The notes: generated from the sequence alone by a model not told the origin. A DNA stretch of 64,000 bases from Altererythrobacter sp. (GCA_016793865.1 JAEULJ010000001.1:62001-126000), one strand, 5' to 3'. Positions 1 through 10,404 are shown, counted from the first letter of the stretch. Made by a program: numbers and translations.

Positions 1-1318
1 CGGCATCGAAGGCTTCGAGGATGCGCGCTTTGGGCACGCGATCGAAGAAGTTCGCCGCCGTCGGCCTCCACCAATGCGCCATCTCGATCTCGAGCAAGGC
101 GCCCAGCGCGTCGTGGAGCGGGAGTCCGCGCTCACCATCGGTATTGAGGCTGGCAACGAGCGTACGGGCGACCACGAAGCCAAGCCAGAGGCTCCGTGCT
201 TCATCGGGAAGCCCTCGGAACGCTGAGAAACGCTCGATTTCCGAAGCGCCGGCGCGCCAACTTTCGTCGAGCGAACCAGTGAACTCCGCCAGCGCCGCAC
301 TCGCCGGAGCATCCTTGGCTTCGAACCCCGAGACCGGGCCGCTCGCAGCCGGCCCAGAGATCGTGACTGCCGTTTTGGCGCGCCAGTCGTGACCATCGGC
401 ATCGGCCAGCGTGAAGATCATAAGGTCGAGCGCCAGGCCTGGGTCGTTGACGAGATGGATGGCGAGGACATCGCGGCGCTGCATCGCCAGTTCGTCGAGG
501 AGTCGCTGCGAATAAGTTGCAGGCTTGCTCGACGCATCACCGCCATCTTCGACGGGCTCGATGATGCCCTCGTCGGACTGTGCTACCTCACTTGCGGTGT
601 AGTACTGCGGAACAAGGGTAGGCTCGCCACCGCGCGACAGGACCAGGAAGGCTCCCGCTTCTTCCTTCAGATCTTCGGCAAGCACCGGCGGGCGATCGTT
701 GAGCGCTCGCATGGCCCGATCGATGCGGGCCAGTTGCTCCTCGGCTCTGGCGACCTCCTCCTCGCTGCTGTCCTCGTCCTCGAGGACTGCCGCTTCACGG
801 TCGTAGTCTGCCTCGAGTATCGACAGCTCCTCGGCTTCCGCTTCATTCAGCGGGGCCGGCTCGGCGGAAAGGCGGCTGAGCCCCTCGATCAGTTCGTGGC
901 AGACATAGGCCCCGAGTGTCGGACGGACCCACGCTAGGCCGAGTTCCCGCGCTTTGACGCTCGCTGCCTCCTCCATTTTCTTTTGAGCGAGACCCTCGAG
1001 CAGCGCGATATCGACCCAGCTCTCGCTGGCATCGTCGTCGAAAAGCTCGCGCTCGATCCGCCCGCCGGCTTGAAGATAGGCCTCGCGGCCAACCAGGATC
1101 GCGCGCGGGTCGCTGCCGCGCACGGTCGCGTCCAGCACCATTCGCCGGATCGTGTCGGGCGTGACCTGATACCAGGCGTCCTGCAGCTCGGCGAAGACAT
1201 GAGCTTGCCGCTCGGTATCCGAGACCGCGCCATAGGCCTTGGCCATGTCGAGGGTGATCGCGCCTTCCACCAGCGCTTCGAAGACGCACGGCGCAAGCGA
1301 AGCGAGCCGCAGTCGGCC
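1..1318 (-). pseudogene. C-terminal part of a large ParB-like partition protein, 5' end lost
   Basis: Reading the minus strand with codons starting at 1318 gives a stop-free frame of about 439 residues to the window edge. Its beginning (GRLRLASLAP, then VEGAITLDMAKAYG) matches the helix-turn-helix end and linker of plasmid or ICE-type ParB/RepB/Spo0J proteins, and the rest is the long acidic C-terminal region of the roughly 700-aa versions. The ParB nuclease-like N-terminal domain is absent, and no start codon or ribosome site precedes the fragment, because upstream sequence is the strawberry-notch gene in another frame. I infer a deletion fusion and a non-functional remnant. The true 3' end lies outside the window. 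The family assignment rests on recalled motifs only. Confidence 0.7.
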
Positions 1319-4300
1319 CTCCGGTAGCGGATGATCTCGGTGAAGCAGCCTTTGGCCTTGTACCACTCGAGCCGATCGGGCGCGAAGCCAGTCAGCTCGA
1401 TGCGCTGATCGCCGCCGACGAGACTGCGCTTGACGGTCAGCGGATCATGGCTCTGCAAGGTTTGTGCGGTGCCGCTCGAGAGGACGAGAGCGGCCAGCTC
1501 ACCGGGGGCAGGCAAGACCGGGTTTTCGAGGCCGAAGGTCTGCGACACCTTTGCGATATCCGCGGCCACGACCTCGCGGCCGATGATGGAGGTGCCGTCG
1601 GCCGAGACGATGCGGGTCACGCGCACGTGATCGCCGGGCAGGCGCTTCCAGACCGGGAGTAGCAGCCCGGTTGCAAGGTGCACCCGTTCGCGGACCGGCT
1701 CCTTGGCGGCCTCGATCTCTTCCGCGCGCCAGAGACGTTCGAACGAAGCCGGATCGATGGCCTCCCAAGCGCTTTCGGCGAGCGCCTCGCGGGTCCAGTT
1801 GGCGGATTTGAGGGGACGCAGCAGACGCCGCCGCTCGATCACACTTCCGTCGTCGGCAATCAGGCGCCGCGCGGGCACGCTGAGCGCTACCCGGCCGGAG
1901 CGGGCATTGTGCAGGGGTATGCCATTGGGCGAGCCAATGTCATGCAGTCGCGCGAGCCGCTCGAAGCGCAGCGACCGCAAGTGCCGCTCGATCTCCAACG
2001 AGAGGAGGCGGGTTTCAGCACCGGTGAGCGGGTCGCTGCGAAGGATCTGATCCGAAATAACTCGACAGCTGTCGACCTTGACCGTTTCGAGCCCGAGATC
2101 GAGTGTTCCTGCCTCTCGCGCAGCTTCTATGCGCGCTTCGATCAGTGCAAGATATTCGTCGAAGATCGCGTTCTGCAGCGCGATCGGCAGCGCGAGAACG
2201 CGATTGAGCCAGCGCTGGATCGGGGGCAGGTCGTCCGTAAGACCGCCCTCGGGGCCTTCGAGCCGCAAACCGGTCTGGCGCACGAAGTCGGCGAAGCTCG
2301 TCGCTTCGAGCTTGCCGTCATAGAGCAGGTGGAACCAGCGACTGAGGGCATCCTTGGCATAATCGCTTTCCAGATTGTCGGCCGGATCGAACAGGTTCTG
2401 TCCACCCGTTTGCCGCTGTCCGCGGGTGAGTGCGCCGAGGCTGTCGAGCCGCCGCGCGATCGTCGAGATGAACCGCCGCTCACCCTTCACATCCGTGGTC
2501 ACAGGTCGGAACAGCGGCGGGGAAGCCTGGTTGGTGCGATTGGTCCGCCCCAGCCCCTGGATCGCGTTGTCGGCGCGCCACCCCGGTTCGAGCAGGAAAT
2601 GCACGCGCCGCTGCCGGTTCTGGCAATCGAGGTCGGCGTGATAGGAACGGCCCGTTCCGCCGGCGTCGGAAAAGACCAGGATGCGCTTGGCACCATCCAT
2701 GAAGGCCTGAGCCTCGGCAACATTGGCCGAACCGCCGCGGCGTTCGAGCCGCTGTTGTCCGTCCCGCACCAGGACCAGTCGTCTCGTCCTGCCCGTCACT
2801 TCGGCGACGCTGCCGGTTCCAAAGTGTTCGATAATCGCATCGAGCGCGGTTGCGATCGGCGGCAGGGCGCAGAGCTGTTCGATCAGCGCATCGCGCGCGG
2901 CGACGGCGCGTGGACACATGACCGGATTGCCATCGTCGTCGCTCATCGGTTCGGAACGCAGATTGCCCTCTTCGTCGGTGAAAATCTGCATCAGACGAGT
3001 GGGGAAGCTCTTTGCGAGATAGTCGATGACATACTCGCGCGGCGAGAGATCGATATTGAGCGCTTCGCGTTCCTCGGGAGTCAGATCGGCCAAGCGGCGG
3101 TCGAGCATCGCCTCGGCGGTCGAGACCAGCTGCACGACGACCGAGTGGCCGGCCGCGAGCGACTCCTCCATCGCGGGGACCAGGCTTGGGAGTTTCATCG
3201 AGAGCAGGAGCTGAGCAAAGAACCGCTGCTTGGTGCCTTCGAAGATCGAAAGCGCGGCAGCCTTCGCGTTGCGGTTGAGCGTATCGCCGCTGTCCTCGTC
3301 GACTATCCGCGTGGCCTTAAGCCCCTCGTCGAGATTGCGATGAATGATCGCCCAGGCTTCGGCATAGGCATCGTAGATGGCGACCTGCGCACTGGTCAGA
3401 CCGTGCTCGAGGATTTCGTACTCGACTCCGGCGAAGGACAAGGCGCGCGAGAGATAAAGTCCCTGAGCCTTGAGGTCTCTGGCGACGAGCTCCATCGCCG
3501 CGACACCGCCTGCCCGAATTTCGGTCGTGAACGCCTCATGTGTCGGGAAAGCGGTTTCGGCTCCCCACAAGCCGAGGCGGGTCGCATATCCGAGATTGGA
3601 AATGTCCGAAGCGCCGGTAGCCGAGGCGTAGAGAATCCGGGCGCGCGGAAGCCGGTTCTGCAGTCTTAGCCCGGCCATACCCTGTTCGGAGCCTTTAAAA
3701 GCGCCGCGCGCATTACGGCTGCCTATGGCGTTGACCATCGCGTGGGCTTCATCGAACGCGATCACGCCCTCGAAATCATCGCCAGTCCAGGCGAGGATCT
3801 GGTCAAGCCGCGTATCGTCCGCGCGACCGGAGCGAAGCGTCGGATAGGTAATGAAGAGGATGCCCTGGGACCAACGAACCGGTACTCCCAGCTTCCAACC
3901 GGAGAGTGGCTGAATGTCGAGGCGCATACCGCCGAGTGCTTCCCAGTCGCGGCGGGCATCTTCGAGCAGCGCCTCATTCTTGGTAATCCAGATGTGTCGA
4001 CGTTCGCCGTCAAGCCAGCGATCCATGATCACCGACGCGATCTGCCGTCCCTTTCCCGCTCCGGTGCCGTCCCCGAGGAAAAAGCCCTGACGATAACGAG
4101 CTCCATCCTCGGCCTGCTCGAGCGTGGTTCCTTCCTGAGTGGCTCGGAAGCGCCCTGGCAGATCGTGCGAAAACGCCTCGCAGGCATAGACGAGCGTTTC
4201 GAGTTGGGCTTCGGAAAGCAATTCGCGTGTTCGCCAGTCGGCGGGCATCTTTGGGCGCACTGTCGGTATCGGAGCCGCGACCGACCCCATCGCGATGGAC

Positions 4301-4896
4301 TCCACGAGCGGCGTCGGATGGACCGGCGCGCCTTCGATCCGGATCCGGCTCGGGCAATAGGGAAGGTAGATCCCTGTCTGCTCCGGAACGGGCGCGGGCT
4401 CATCGAGGGTAGCATAACCGAGCTCTTCGAACGGCTCGCCAGGTAGGGCAAGCGCGCCATTACCTGCCGAAGGCTCGAGGGCCTGATCGGACGAGCGAAG
4501 CTGAGCCGCTTGCGCCATGAGCCAGGACAGCATGGGCGGGGTCGAGAACTGCTGCAGCTCGATCTGCGCCTCGCTACGCACATGGCGGGGGGGCAAGGCG
4601 GTTTCGAGCCATTCAAAGCGCGCGTCCGCTTCATGGATCGCGGTACCGAGCGTAATCCGGCCGTGAGACTTCAGCCACAGGAGCGCGCCGATCTCGATCG
4701 CATCGTTGTAGTCGTCGATGGACCAACCCGTCCCCCAGGTCTGGATCCCGGTCTCTTCGGCAAAGAGCGCAGAAATGGAGCTACGCGTAAGATGGCAGCC
4801 GTCGGCCAGACGAGAGGCTATCCGTTCGCCGATCGTCACCGCCAAGGGCTGGGCACGAGGTTCAGCATCGGGTTCTAAAAGTTCAAACTGAAGCAT
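934..4896 (-). pseudogene. Strawberry-notch-type helicase, C-terminus replaced by out-of-frame ParB sequence
   Basis: The ATG at 4896 sits behind AGGAGG. About 1,192 residues are normal coding sequence. They include a Walker A-like segment (GDGTGAGKGRQ), a DEAH box (FDEAHAM), and the bacterial SNO helicase core with a C-terminal helicase part (VFSDAGGTGRS, IQGLGRTNRTNQ, and a block ending SDYAKDAL). These proteins are SF2-type ATPases typical of plasmids and ICEs in alphaproteobacteria, usually about 1,400 aa in my recollection. After TEIIRYR near 1320 the frame becomes an arginine, serine and tryptophan-rich tail of about 128 residues. That tail is the wrong reading frame of ParB-coding DNA and ends at 934. 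The genuine C-terminus is therefore missing and activity is doubtful. Confidence 0.8.
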
Positions 4897-4967
4897 TGTC
4901 GGTCCTCCTGATGGAGGCATCGGGCACGAAGCCTTCTGCCGATCACGAGGCCAAAGCTTTCTCTTCT

Positions 4968-5879
4968 CTACGAAGCCCGCTTGCGGGCGAGCCAGTTCAC
5001 CAGTTCGTCGTTCCAGTCGGTGTCGCGCCTTGAAGGACGCCGGACATGGATGGTCCGGCCTTCGAGCGCATGGCTCTGGAGCGCGCGTTCCACCGCCACT
5101 TGGCCCCCTGCATCGTAATCGACAAAGAGATGGAGCTCGGTGACACTCTCGGGGATCGAGACGAGCGCAAAGCGCTCATTACCAAGCGTTGCCCAGCACG
5201 GGACGCCGGTGAGTGCGCGAGCTGAGAGCGCGCTTTCAACACCTTCGGCGATGCCCAGCACTCCATCGATCGCAGGGAACAGTCGCACGGCGGCTGATCG
5301 GAGCGCACCGAGTGCACGCTTCGGGCCGTCGAATGCCGCGAGCCTGGGCGCCTCCGCATCGAGAAATGTTCGGTGAATAGCGATTGGCCCTTCGTCGAGG
5401 CTGACGGCTGCAATCATTGCTGGAATGAATTGCGCGCGGCCTTTGGGCCCTAGAGGCGTTCGGGAGTTGAAGCGCAGCGCGGGCGAGACAGCCGTGATAC
5501 CCCGCGCTTCGAGATAAGCTTTGGCCGGGCTGTCGTTCAGGGGCGAGGCGCCATGCCATGTCCGGAGCGCACCCCGCGAGGGCAACCGCTCAACCGTCGA
5601 TTCTCCGGCATTCGGCGGAAGGCCGCCGAACAGCTGCGCGGGCGAAAGCCCCTCCCTTCTGAAAGCGTCAATCACGCTCGCTTGGTCGCACCCGGCAAAG
5701 CAATGGAACAGGATAGCACGTCGGCCCAGCGTGACGCCGAGCGAGGGAGTGCGATCATCGTGAGCCGGGCACCGGGCCATGCCCTTGGAACCGGACCAGC
5801 GCCCGCCGCGGCTTTTGCAGAGCTGGCGAGCAGTTGCTTCGAGGGATTGTGTGTTCTGACCTTCACTTCGGACCTGCAT
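4968..5879 (-). CDS. Toprim-domain primase-like protein of a mobile element (DUF7146/Toprim)
   Basis: This 303-aa protein resembles the primase-like proteins found next to strawberry-notch helicases on alphaproteobacterial plasmids and ICEs. The N-terminal part has a zinc-finger-like set, CPAHDDRTPSL followed by HCFAGC, as in CHC2-type primases. The C-terminal half has Toprim features: GIAEGVESALSA (acidic motif) around residues 205-220 and LFVDYDAGG (DxD-like motif) around 250-260. It starts 72 bases upstream of the strawberry-notch ATG on the same strand, so the two are probably one operon serving replication or transfer of the island. No truncation is seen. Whether it still works without an intact partner is unknown. 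Confidence 0.8.
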   Translation of the reverse strand: MQVRSEGQNTQSLEATARQLCKSRGGRWSGSKGMARCPAHDDRTPSLGVTLGRRAILFHCFAGCDQASVIDAFRREGLSPAQLFGGLPPNAGESTVERLPSRGALRTWHGASPLNDSPAKAYLEARGITAVSPALRFNSRTPLGPKGRAQFIPAMIAAVSLDEGPIAIHRTFLDAEAPRLAAFDGPKRALGALRSAAVRLFPAIDGVLGIAEGVESALSARALTGVPCWATLGNERFALVSIPESVTELHLFVDYDAGGQVAVERALQSHALEGRTIHVRRPSRRDTDWNDELVNWLARKRAS

Positions 5880-6010
5880 CGGAAGACTCCGTATCGTCTG
5901 CTCGCGTCCCCAGCGCTGCCTCTCCTCTTTGCGGTGTTTAATCGCTTTCCTACAGGTTGATGTTCTTTTTATGTTCTCTTGTGATTCGGAGTAATCGAGG
6001 AGAACGCGAA

Positions 6011-6595
6011 GTGGTAAGCCGGTTCATTGCAGGCTTGATCTGTGCAGCGAGCCTGACGGCTGCCGAAGGAGCAATCGCTCAGGAATTTCGAATTTTCGAT
6101 CACGACTATGGAGCGTCGGTTGGGCCCAGTGCGGAAAGCTTGGGCAGCGAAAGCAGTCCGCGCTCGACGGAAAGTACACTTGCGTTTCGCGCAGTCGTTT
6201 CCGGCTATCGGGAAGCGATCTACCTGCCGCTCATCCGCGACGCCGAGTTAAGGTATCGGCTACCGCCGCGGCTTCTTCAGGCTCTGATCTGGGCGGAGTC
6301 CCGGTTCAACCCGCTTGCGGTCAGTCCCGCAGGGGCGGCAGGTCTGGCCCAACTGATGCCGGCCACCGCCCGCGAACTCGGCGTCGCAAACCGGCATGAT
6401 CCGAGGGAGAATATCGAGGGTGGTGCGCGCTACCTCAGGCAGATGCTAGATCGGTTCGGATCGGTACATCTCGCCCTTGCCGCATACAACGCTGGACCCG
6501 GCGCCGTGAGGAAGGCAGGCGGGATTCCAAGGAATCGCGAGACGCCGGGTTATGTGCGCAACGTTCTCGGTCGTTGGATGGCATACACAAATTAA
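6011..6595 (+). CDS. Lytic transglycosylase (SLT family), exported
   Basis: The protein is about 194 aa from GTG at 6011, chosen because AGGAG lies just upstream (about 5999) and the start gives a clean signal peptide ending near AIAQEF. An upstream in-frame ATG at 5957 would put a charged stretch before the signal. The SLT domain shows ALIWAESRFNPLAVSP (catalytic Glu in the WAES context), GLAQLMPATARELG and YNAGPGAV, the usual soluble lytic transglycosylase motifs. It cleaves peptidoglycan glycosidic bonds in the periplasm. On mobile elements such enzymes open the wall for a conjugation pore. It is divergent from the Toprim gene and belongs to the island. Confidence 0.85.
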   Translation: MVSRFIAGLICAASLTAAEGAIAQEFRIFDHDYGASVGPSAESLGSESSPRSTESTLAFRAVVSGYREAIYLPLIRDAELRYRLPPRLLQALIWAESRFNPLAVSPAGAAGLAQLMPATARELGVANRHDPRENIEGGARYLRQMLDRFGSVHLALAAYNAGPGAVRKAGGIPRNRETPGYVRNVLGRWMAYTN

Positions 6596-6600
6596 TCGAC

Positions 6601-6798
6601 ATGAATCGCAAACGCATCACCGGACGCCTTGAACACACTCCCCGCGGATTCGCGGTCATTACCGATGCAGGTGAACGTTGGATCCTCGAAGATTGCGCAC
6701 CCGATAGCGCTCTTGTGGGTAACGACATCATTGCCGAAGGCGTAGTTTCAGGACTCGATCGGCTGCGGGCCGCCTGGATCGGTTCTCCGGCCCATTGA
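6601..6798 (+). CDS. Small DUF5818-like protein of the island
   Basis: A 65-aa protein begins MNRKRITGRLE and contains ITDAGERWILE and a GVVSGLDRL segment. It resembles a small sphingomonad family I recall as DUF5818 (an OB-like fold is plausible). Function is unknown. It follows the lytic transglycosylase by five bases. Its 3' end overlaps the 3' end of the convergent integrase gene by about 50 bases. No good ribosome-binding site precedes 6601. An in-frame ATG at 6574 would overlap the upstream gene and allow coupling, so the start is uncertain. Confidence 0.6.
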   Translation: MNRKRITGRLEHTPRGFAVITDAGERWILEDCAPDSALVGNDIIAEGVVSGLDRLRAAWIGSPAH

Positions 6799-7953
6799 CC
6801 TTTGCTCCCTGCTTAAACAGAAATCCGCCCAATCCCGCATCAGGTTCTTGCGCTTCGCGAAGAAATCGGTTCGCCGATACGCGGCTTCAACCTTGTTCGA
6901 AATTGTGTGGGCGAGAGCCGCCTCTGCCACTTCTCCCTGATAATCAGTTTCCTCGGCGACCCAATCGCGAAACGAGGAGCGAAAGCCGTGGACGGTGCAA
7001 TCGAGATCCATGTCACGCACGATCTTCAGCAATGTCATGTCGGACATCGGAAGCTTCGGTCGTTGCCCAGGGAAGACAAGGTCGCTCGCCTCACAGCGGA
7101 ATACCTGGGCTCTTTCAAGGACATCCAGGGCTTGGGGCGTAAGTGGAACATGATGCTCGCGGTTAATTTTCATGCGCTCGGCAGGAATCGTCCAAACCGC
7201 TGCCTTGAGATCGATCTCCGACCAACATGCCCCCCGCACCTCGCCCGAGCGCGAAGCGTTGAGGATCAGGTACTCCAAGGCCAAGCGGCCGATTGAGGTG
7301 CGGCTACGCAACTTCGCGAGAAACGCAGGGACCTCTTCAAAAGGCATCGCCGCAAAATGGCCCGACTTCCTGGGCTGCCTTGGCAATCCCTTCGCGATTG
7401 AGCGCATTGGTGCTTCGGTAGTCCGATAACCCTTCGCATAGGACCAGTCGAGGATCGTGCCTATTCGCTGCCGAACCCGGCGGGCGGTTTCCGGCTTAGC
7501 GAGCCAGATTGGTGCTAGGGCATCACGAATTGCCGGGCCTTCGATCTCCGAGACGAGCCGCTCGCCAATGTGAGGAAATACATAGGTCTGCAACGTCGCC
7601 AACCATTGGGCCTGATGCTTGCCGTTCTTCCAACTGGCCTTGTGCTCTTCGTGGACTCTCACGGCGGCGCCGCGGAAGGTGGGAATGACGTTCTTTTCCT
7701 TCTTGCGCTCGGCGATCACGTCGATCCCGGCCTTGGCCTGTCGGCGCACATCCGCAGCGGTCTCGCGCGCCTCGCCCAATGAAATTTCAGGATAGGAGCC
7801 GATTCCTATATCCCTTCGGCGTCCGGCATTCTGCACACGCACGATCCAGCTAGCCTTGCCCGACTGGTTGAGGACAAGGATCAACCCGCTGCCGTCGGAA
7901 TAGCGTCCGGCATCCTTGAGGTTTCTAACCTTGATTGCGGTTAGGCTTCCCAT
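6748..7953 (-). CDS. P4-type tyrosine recombinase (integrase)
   Basis: From ATG at 7953 the product is 401 aa and begins MGSLTAIKVRNLK, the usual start of this family. Starts at 7980 and 8016 are in frame and cannot be excluded. An N-terminal arm-binding domain (DUF4102 type: RYSDGSGL, IGIGSYPEISLGEAR) is followed by a core-binding domain and the catalytic domain. The visible catalytic set is Arg in SRSGEVRG, HxxR in HGFRSSFRDW, His in ALAHTISNK and Tyr in EAAYRRTD. The gene ends the island and points away from the tRNA-Ser gene about 150 bases upstream of it. This arrangement is typical of site-specific integration into the tRNA 3' end. Confidence 0.93.
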   Translation of the reverse strand: MGSLTAIKVRNLKDAGRYSDGSGLILVLNQSGKASWIVRVQNAGRRRDIGIGSYPEISLGEARETAADVRRQAKAGIDVIAERKKEKNVIPTFRGAAVRVHEEHKASWKNGKHQAQWLATLQTYVFPHIGERLVSEIEGPAIRDALAPIWLAKPETARRVRQRIGTILDWSYAKGYRTTEAPMRSIAKGLPRQPRKSGHFAAMPFEEVPAFLAKLRSRTSIGRLALEYLILNASRSGEVRGACWSEIDLKAAVWTIPAERMKINREHHVPLTPQALDVLERAQVFRCEASDLVFPGQRPKLPMSDMTLLKIVRDMDLDCTVHGFRSSFRDWVAEETDYQGEVAEAALAHTISNKVEAAYRRTDFFAKRKNLMRDWADFCLSREQRSMGRRTDPGGPQPIES

Positions 7954-8106
7954 GCGTCCGCCACACTCCTTTCCCCACATTCTTCCCCACACCATGCGGG
8001 AGATGTCGTGAAACATATAGAGAACAACTGAGATGACAGCAAGCCAGAAAATGGCGGAAATCCGCCGCTTTTAGAGACAATCCGGGAAGTATAGGGAATT
8101 GGTAAT

Positions 8107-8196
<90 letters not shown>

Positions 8197-8373
8197 GCGA
8201 AGGGCTGCTGCCGGGGAACGCCAGGGGCGTGTCTCCGGGGCCGGGGCGGTGCGGTTAGCGGGTCGCCCCGGGTTTGCCAAGCGGCAAGCGCGCCGCATCG
8301 CGCGGAAAATATGGGGAGAGCACCCGCCCCCAACCTTGCGCGCGACCCGCTGCGCCCCATATCATGCACTCAG

Positions 8374-8754
8374 ATGCCCCGCGCGCAGTTCTTCTCCGCC
8401 CAGGCCGGTCGCACGATCGAGGCGCCCCAGCATGTCCGCAGCCGCTTCGCCCTGGGCGATGTGGTGCGCCATCGCCTGTTCGATTTCCGCGGCGTGGTGT
8501 TCGACGTCGATCCCGTTTTTGCCAACAGCGAAGCGTGGTACGAGGCGATACCGGAGAAAATCCGGCCCGATCGCGAGCAGCCCTTCTACCATCTCTTCGC
8601 CGAGAACGAGGACGGGTGCTATGTGGCCTATGTCAGCCAGCAGAACCTGACGGCCGACGCGCCCGGCGGCCCGGTGGAGCATCCAGCCGTGGCCGAGATG
8701 TTCGAACCGTTCGAGAACGGCCGCTATCGCCTGCGCCGGGGCCTCACGCACTGA
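8374..8754 (+). CDS. hspQ: Heat shock protein HspQ (hemimethylated-DNA-binding, YccV family)
   Basis: This 126-aa protein contains the YccV-like domain: RFALGDVVRHRLFDFRGVVF, then FANSEAWYEAIP, and QPFYHLFAE followed by YVAYVSQQNL. In E. coli HspQ modulates Lon-dependent proteolysis and binds hemimethylated DNA in vitro. ATG at 8374 gives the standard length, while upstream in-frame codons only extend into non-conserved sequence. The first core gene after the tRNA-Ser, it converges on the ABC permease gene 24 bases downstream. Confidence 0.88.
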   Translation: MPRAQFFSAQAGRTIEAPQHVRSRFALGDVVRHRLFDFRGVVFDVDPVFANSEAWYEAIPEKIRPDREQPFYHLFAENEDGCYVAYVSQQNLTADAPGGPVEHPAVAEMFEPFENGRYRLRRGLTH

Positions 8755-8778
8755 GCGACCCGCGCCCGCGCGTCCTTC

Positions 8779-9666
8779 TCAGCCGCGGATCTTCCAGCCT
8801 GAGCGCAGCAGGCGATAGGCCGCAAAGGCCAGCAGCAGGTTGAAGGCCAGCAGGCCGATGCCCGCCCATATCACATGCGCCTCGTCCCCCATGTCACTGC
8901 GCCCCAGGAAGCCGTAGCGGAAGCCGGAAATCACATAGAAGAACGGGTTGGCGCGGCTGATGGACTGGAACACGCCGTGCAGCCGTTCGATCGTGTAGAA
9001 CGTTCCCGAAAGCAGGCTGAGCGGGGCGACGATGAAATTGGTGACCGCCGCGTTGTGATCGAACTTCTCCGCCCAGATCGAGGCGATCAGGCCCATCAGC
9101 GCCAGCAGCGTGGCCCCCATCAGCCCGAACCACACGATGGCCCAGGGCTCGCGCACATGCAGGGTCAGCCCGGGGTAGAGCAGCATCGCACCGGCGATCG
9201 CGGCGCCCACCAGCACCGCCCGCGTCACCGCCGCGGCCACGATGCCGGTCATCAGCTCGCCTTCGGACAAGGGCGGCATCAGCATGTCGATGATCGTCCC
9301 CTGGATCTTGCCCGAGAGGAACGAGAACGAGGAATTGGCGAAGGCGTTCTGCATCATGCCCATCATGATGAGCCCCGGCGCAAGGAAATCGCTGAACGGG
9401 ACCCCCAGCACCTCTCGCCCGCTACCCCCCAGCGCGACAGCGAAGATGACCAGAAACAGCAGCGTGGTGACGGCCGGGGCCCAGATCGTCTGCGTCTGCA
9501 CCTTGAAGAACCGCCGCACCTCCTTCACATAGAGGCTCCACAGCCCGATGCGGTTGACGCCGGTGATCACCGGCACGCCGCGTTCGGGAAAGCGTGGCGC
9601 GGATGCGGGGCCGGCAGCGGGCTCGTGTGCCGCGCCGATCTTGATCGCCTGAGGTTGTTCGGCCAT
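8779..9666 (-). CDS. ABC-2 type transporter permease
   Basis: A 295-aa inner-membrane protein with a soluble N-terminus of about 40 residues and six hydrophobic segments, matching the ABC-2 permease family (YadH/DrrB-like). Visible features are WSLYVKEVRRFFKVQTQT before the first membrane segment and the signature region LSGTFYTIERL followed by NPFFYVISGFRYGFLG. Its ATPase partner is not in the neighbouring sequence, so it may be encoded elsewhere. Substrate cannot be deduced. It is divergent from gcrA with a 78-base gap. Confidence 0.88.
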   Translation of the reverse strand: MAEQPQAIKIGAAHEPAAGPASAPRFPERGVPVITGVNRIGLWSLYVKEVRRFFKVQTQTIWAPAVTTLLFLVIFAVALGGSGREVLGVPFSDFLAPGLIMMGMMQNAFANSSFSFLSGKIQGTIIDMLMPPLSEGELMTGIVAAAVTRAVLVGAAIAGAMLLYPGLTLHVREPWAIVWFGLMGATLLALMGLIASIWAEKFDHNAAVTNFIVAPLSLLSGTFYTIERLHGVFQSISRANPFFYVISGFRYGFLGRSDMGDEAHVIWAGIGLLAFNLLLAFAAYRLLRSGWKIRG

Positions 9667-9744
9667 GGCGCGCGCCTAGGTGCATGCGCCCGGGCTGGCA
9701 AGCGCCGGACCGCCCCGCCCTCGGGCAAACAAACGGAAAGTGCC

Positions 9745-10404
9745 ATGAGCTGGACCGACGAACGGATCGCGAAACTGAAGGAGATGTGGGCGGGCGGTGC
9801 CACCGCGAGCCAGATCGCCGACGATCTGGGCGGTGTCAGCCGCAATGCCGTGATCGGCAAGGCCCACAGGCTGGGCCTGAAGGCGCGCCCTTCCCCGGTC
9901 AAGGAGAAGGAGCGGCCCGCACCCGCCGCTCCGGCCGCGCCGCGCCCCGCTCCGCGCCTTGCGCCCGAAGCGCCGCGCGCGCAGCCCGCCGCCCCGCCGG
10001 TGGAGCGCGCCGAGCCCCGCGCGACGGACATCCCCTCGCAGCCGATTCCCGGCCGCACGCCCGACATGCCTCGCATCGTCTCGGTCGGCCCCGGCGGCTT
10101 CCTGCGGCAGGGCCCGGGGGATCAGCAGCAGCCCATCCCCGCCGCGCCGCCGCGCCGGCTGGTGCCCGCCAAGCCCAGCCCGGAAATCGCCGGCAAGACG
10201 ACTCTGCTCGATCTCAACGAGCGCGTCTGCCGCTGGCCGATGGGCCATCCGGGCGAGGCGGACTTCCATTTCTGCGGCCAGGCCGTGAACCCCGGCTTTC
10301 CCTATTGCGTCGAACATTGTGGCCGGGCCTATCAGGCGCAGCTCCCGCGTGGCGCGCGCCGCCCACCTCCGCCGTTGCCCTTCGGTGGGCCGCGGGTTCG
10401 CTGA
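9745..10404 (+). CDS. gcrA: GcrA cell-cycle regulator
   Basis: The product is 219 aa. The N-terminal MSWTDERIAKLKEMWAGG with SQIADDLGGVSRNAVIGKAH is the GcrA DNA-binding helix-turn-helix, and the C-terminal CRWPMGHPGEADFHFCG with YCVEHCGRAYQ is the conserved cysteine-containing sigma-interacting end. Between them lies a proline and alanine-rich linker of about 120 residues, longer than in Caulobacter GcrA. In Caulobacter GcrA binds sigma-70 and activates promoters carrying methylated GANTC sites. Together with chpT at 57894 this marks the organism as an alphaproteobacterium with the CtrA/GcrA circuitry. Confidence 0.95.
   Translation: MSWTDERIAKLKEMWAGGATASQIADDLGGVSRNAVIGKAHRLGLKARPSPVKEKERPAPAAPAAPRPAPRLAPEAPRAQPAAPPVERAEPRATDIPSQPIPGRTPDMPRIVSVGPGGFLRQGPGDQQQPIPAAPPRRLVPAKPSPEIAGKTTLLDLNERVCRWPMGHPGEADFHFCGQAVNPGFPYCVEHCGRAYQAQLPRGARRPPPPLPFGGPRVR

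Noticed and set aside
1261-1330. Strawberry-notch frame change considered as a sequencing indel
   Set aside because: An indel would restore helicase sequence in another frame, but the only sensible frame after the break encodes ParB-like sequence.
1678-3669. 663-codon open frame on the plus strand opposite the strawberry-notch gene
   Set aside because: The minus strand frame carries recognisable helicase motifs in the same DNA, so the plus frame is a shadow produced by high GC and codon bias.
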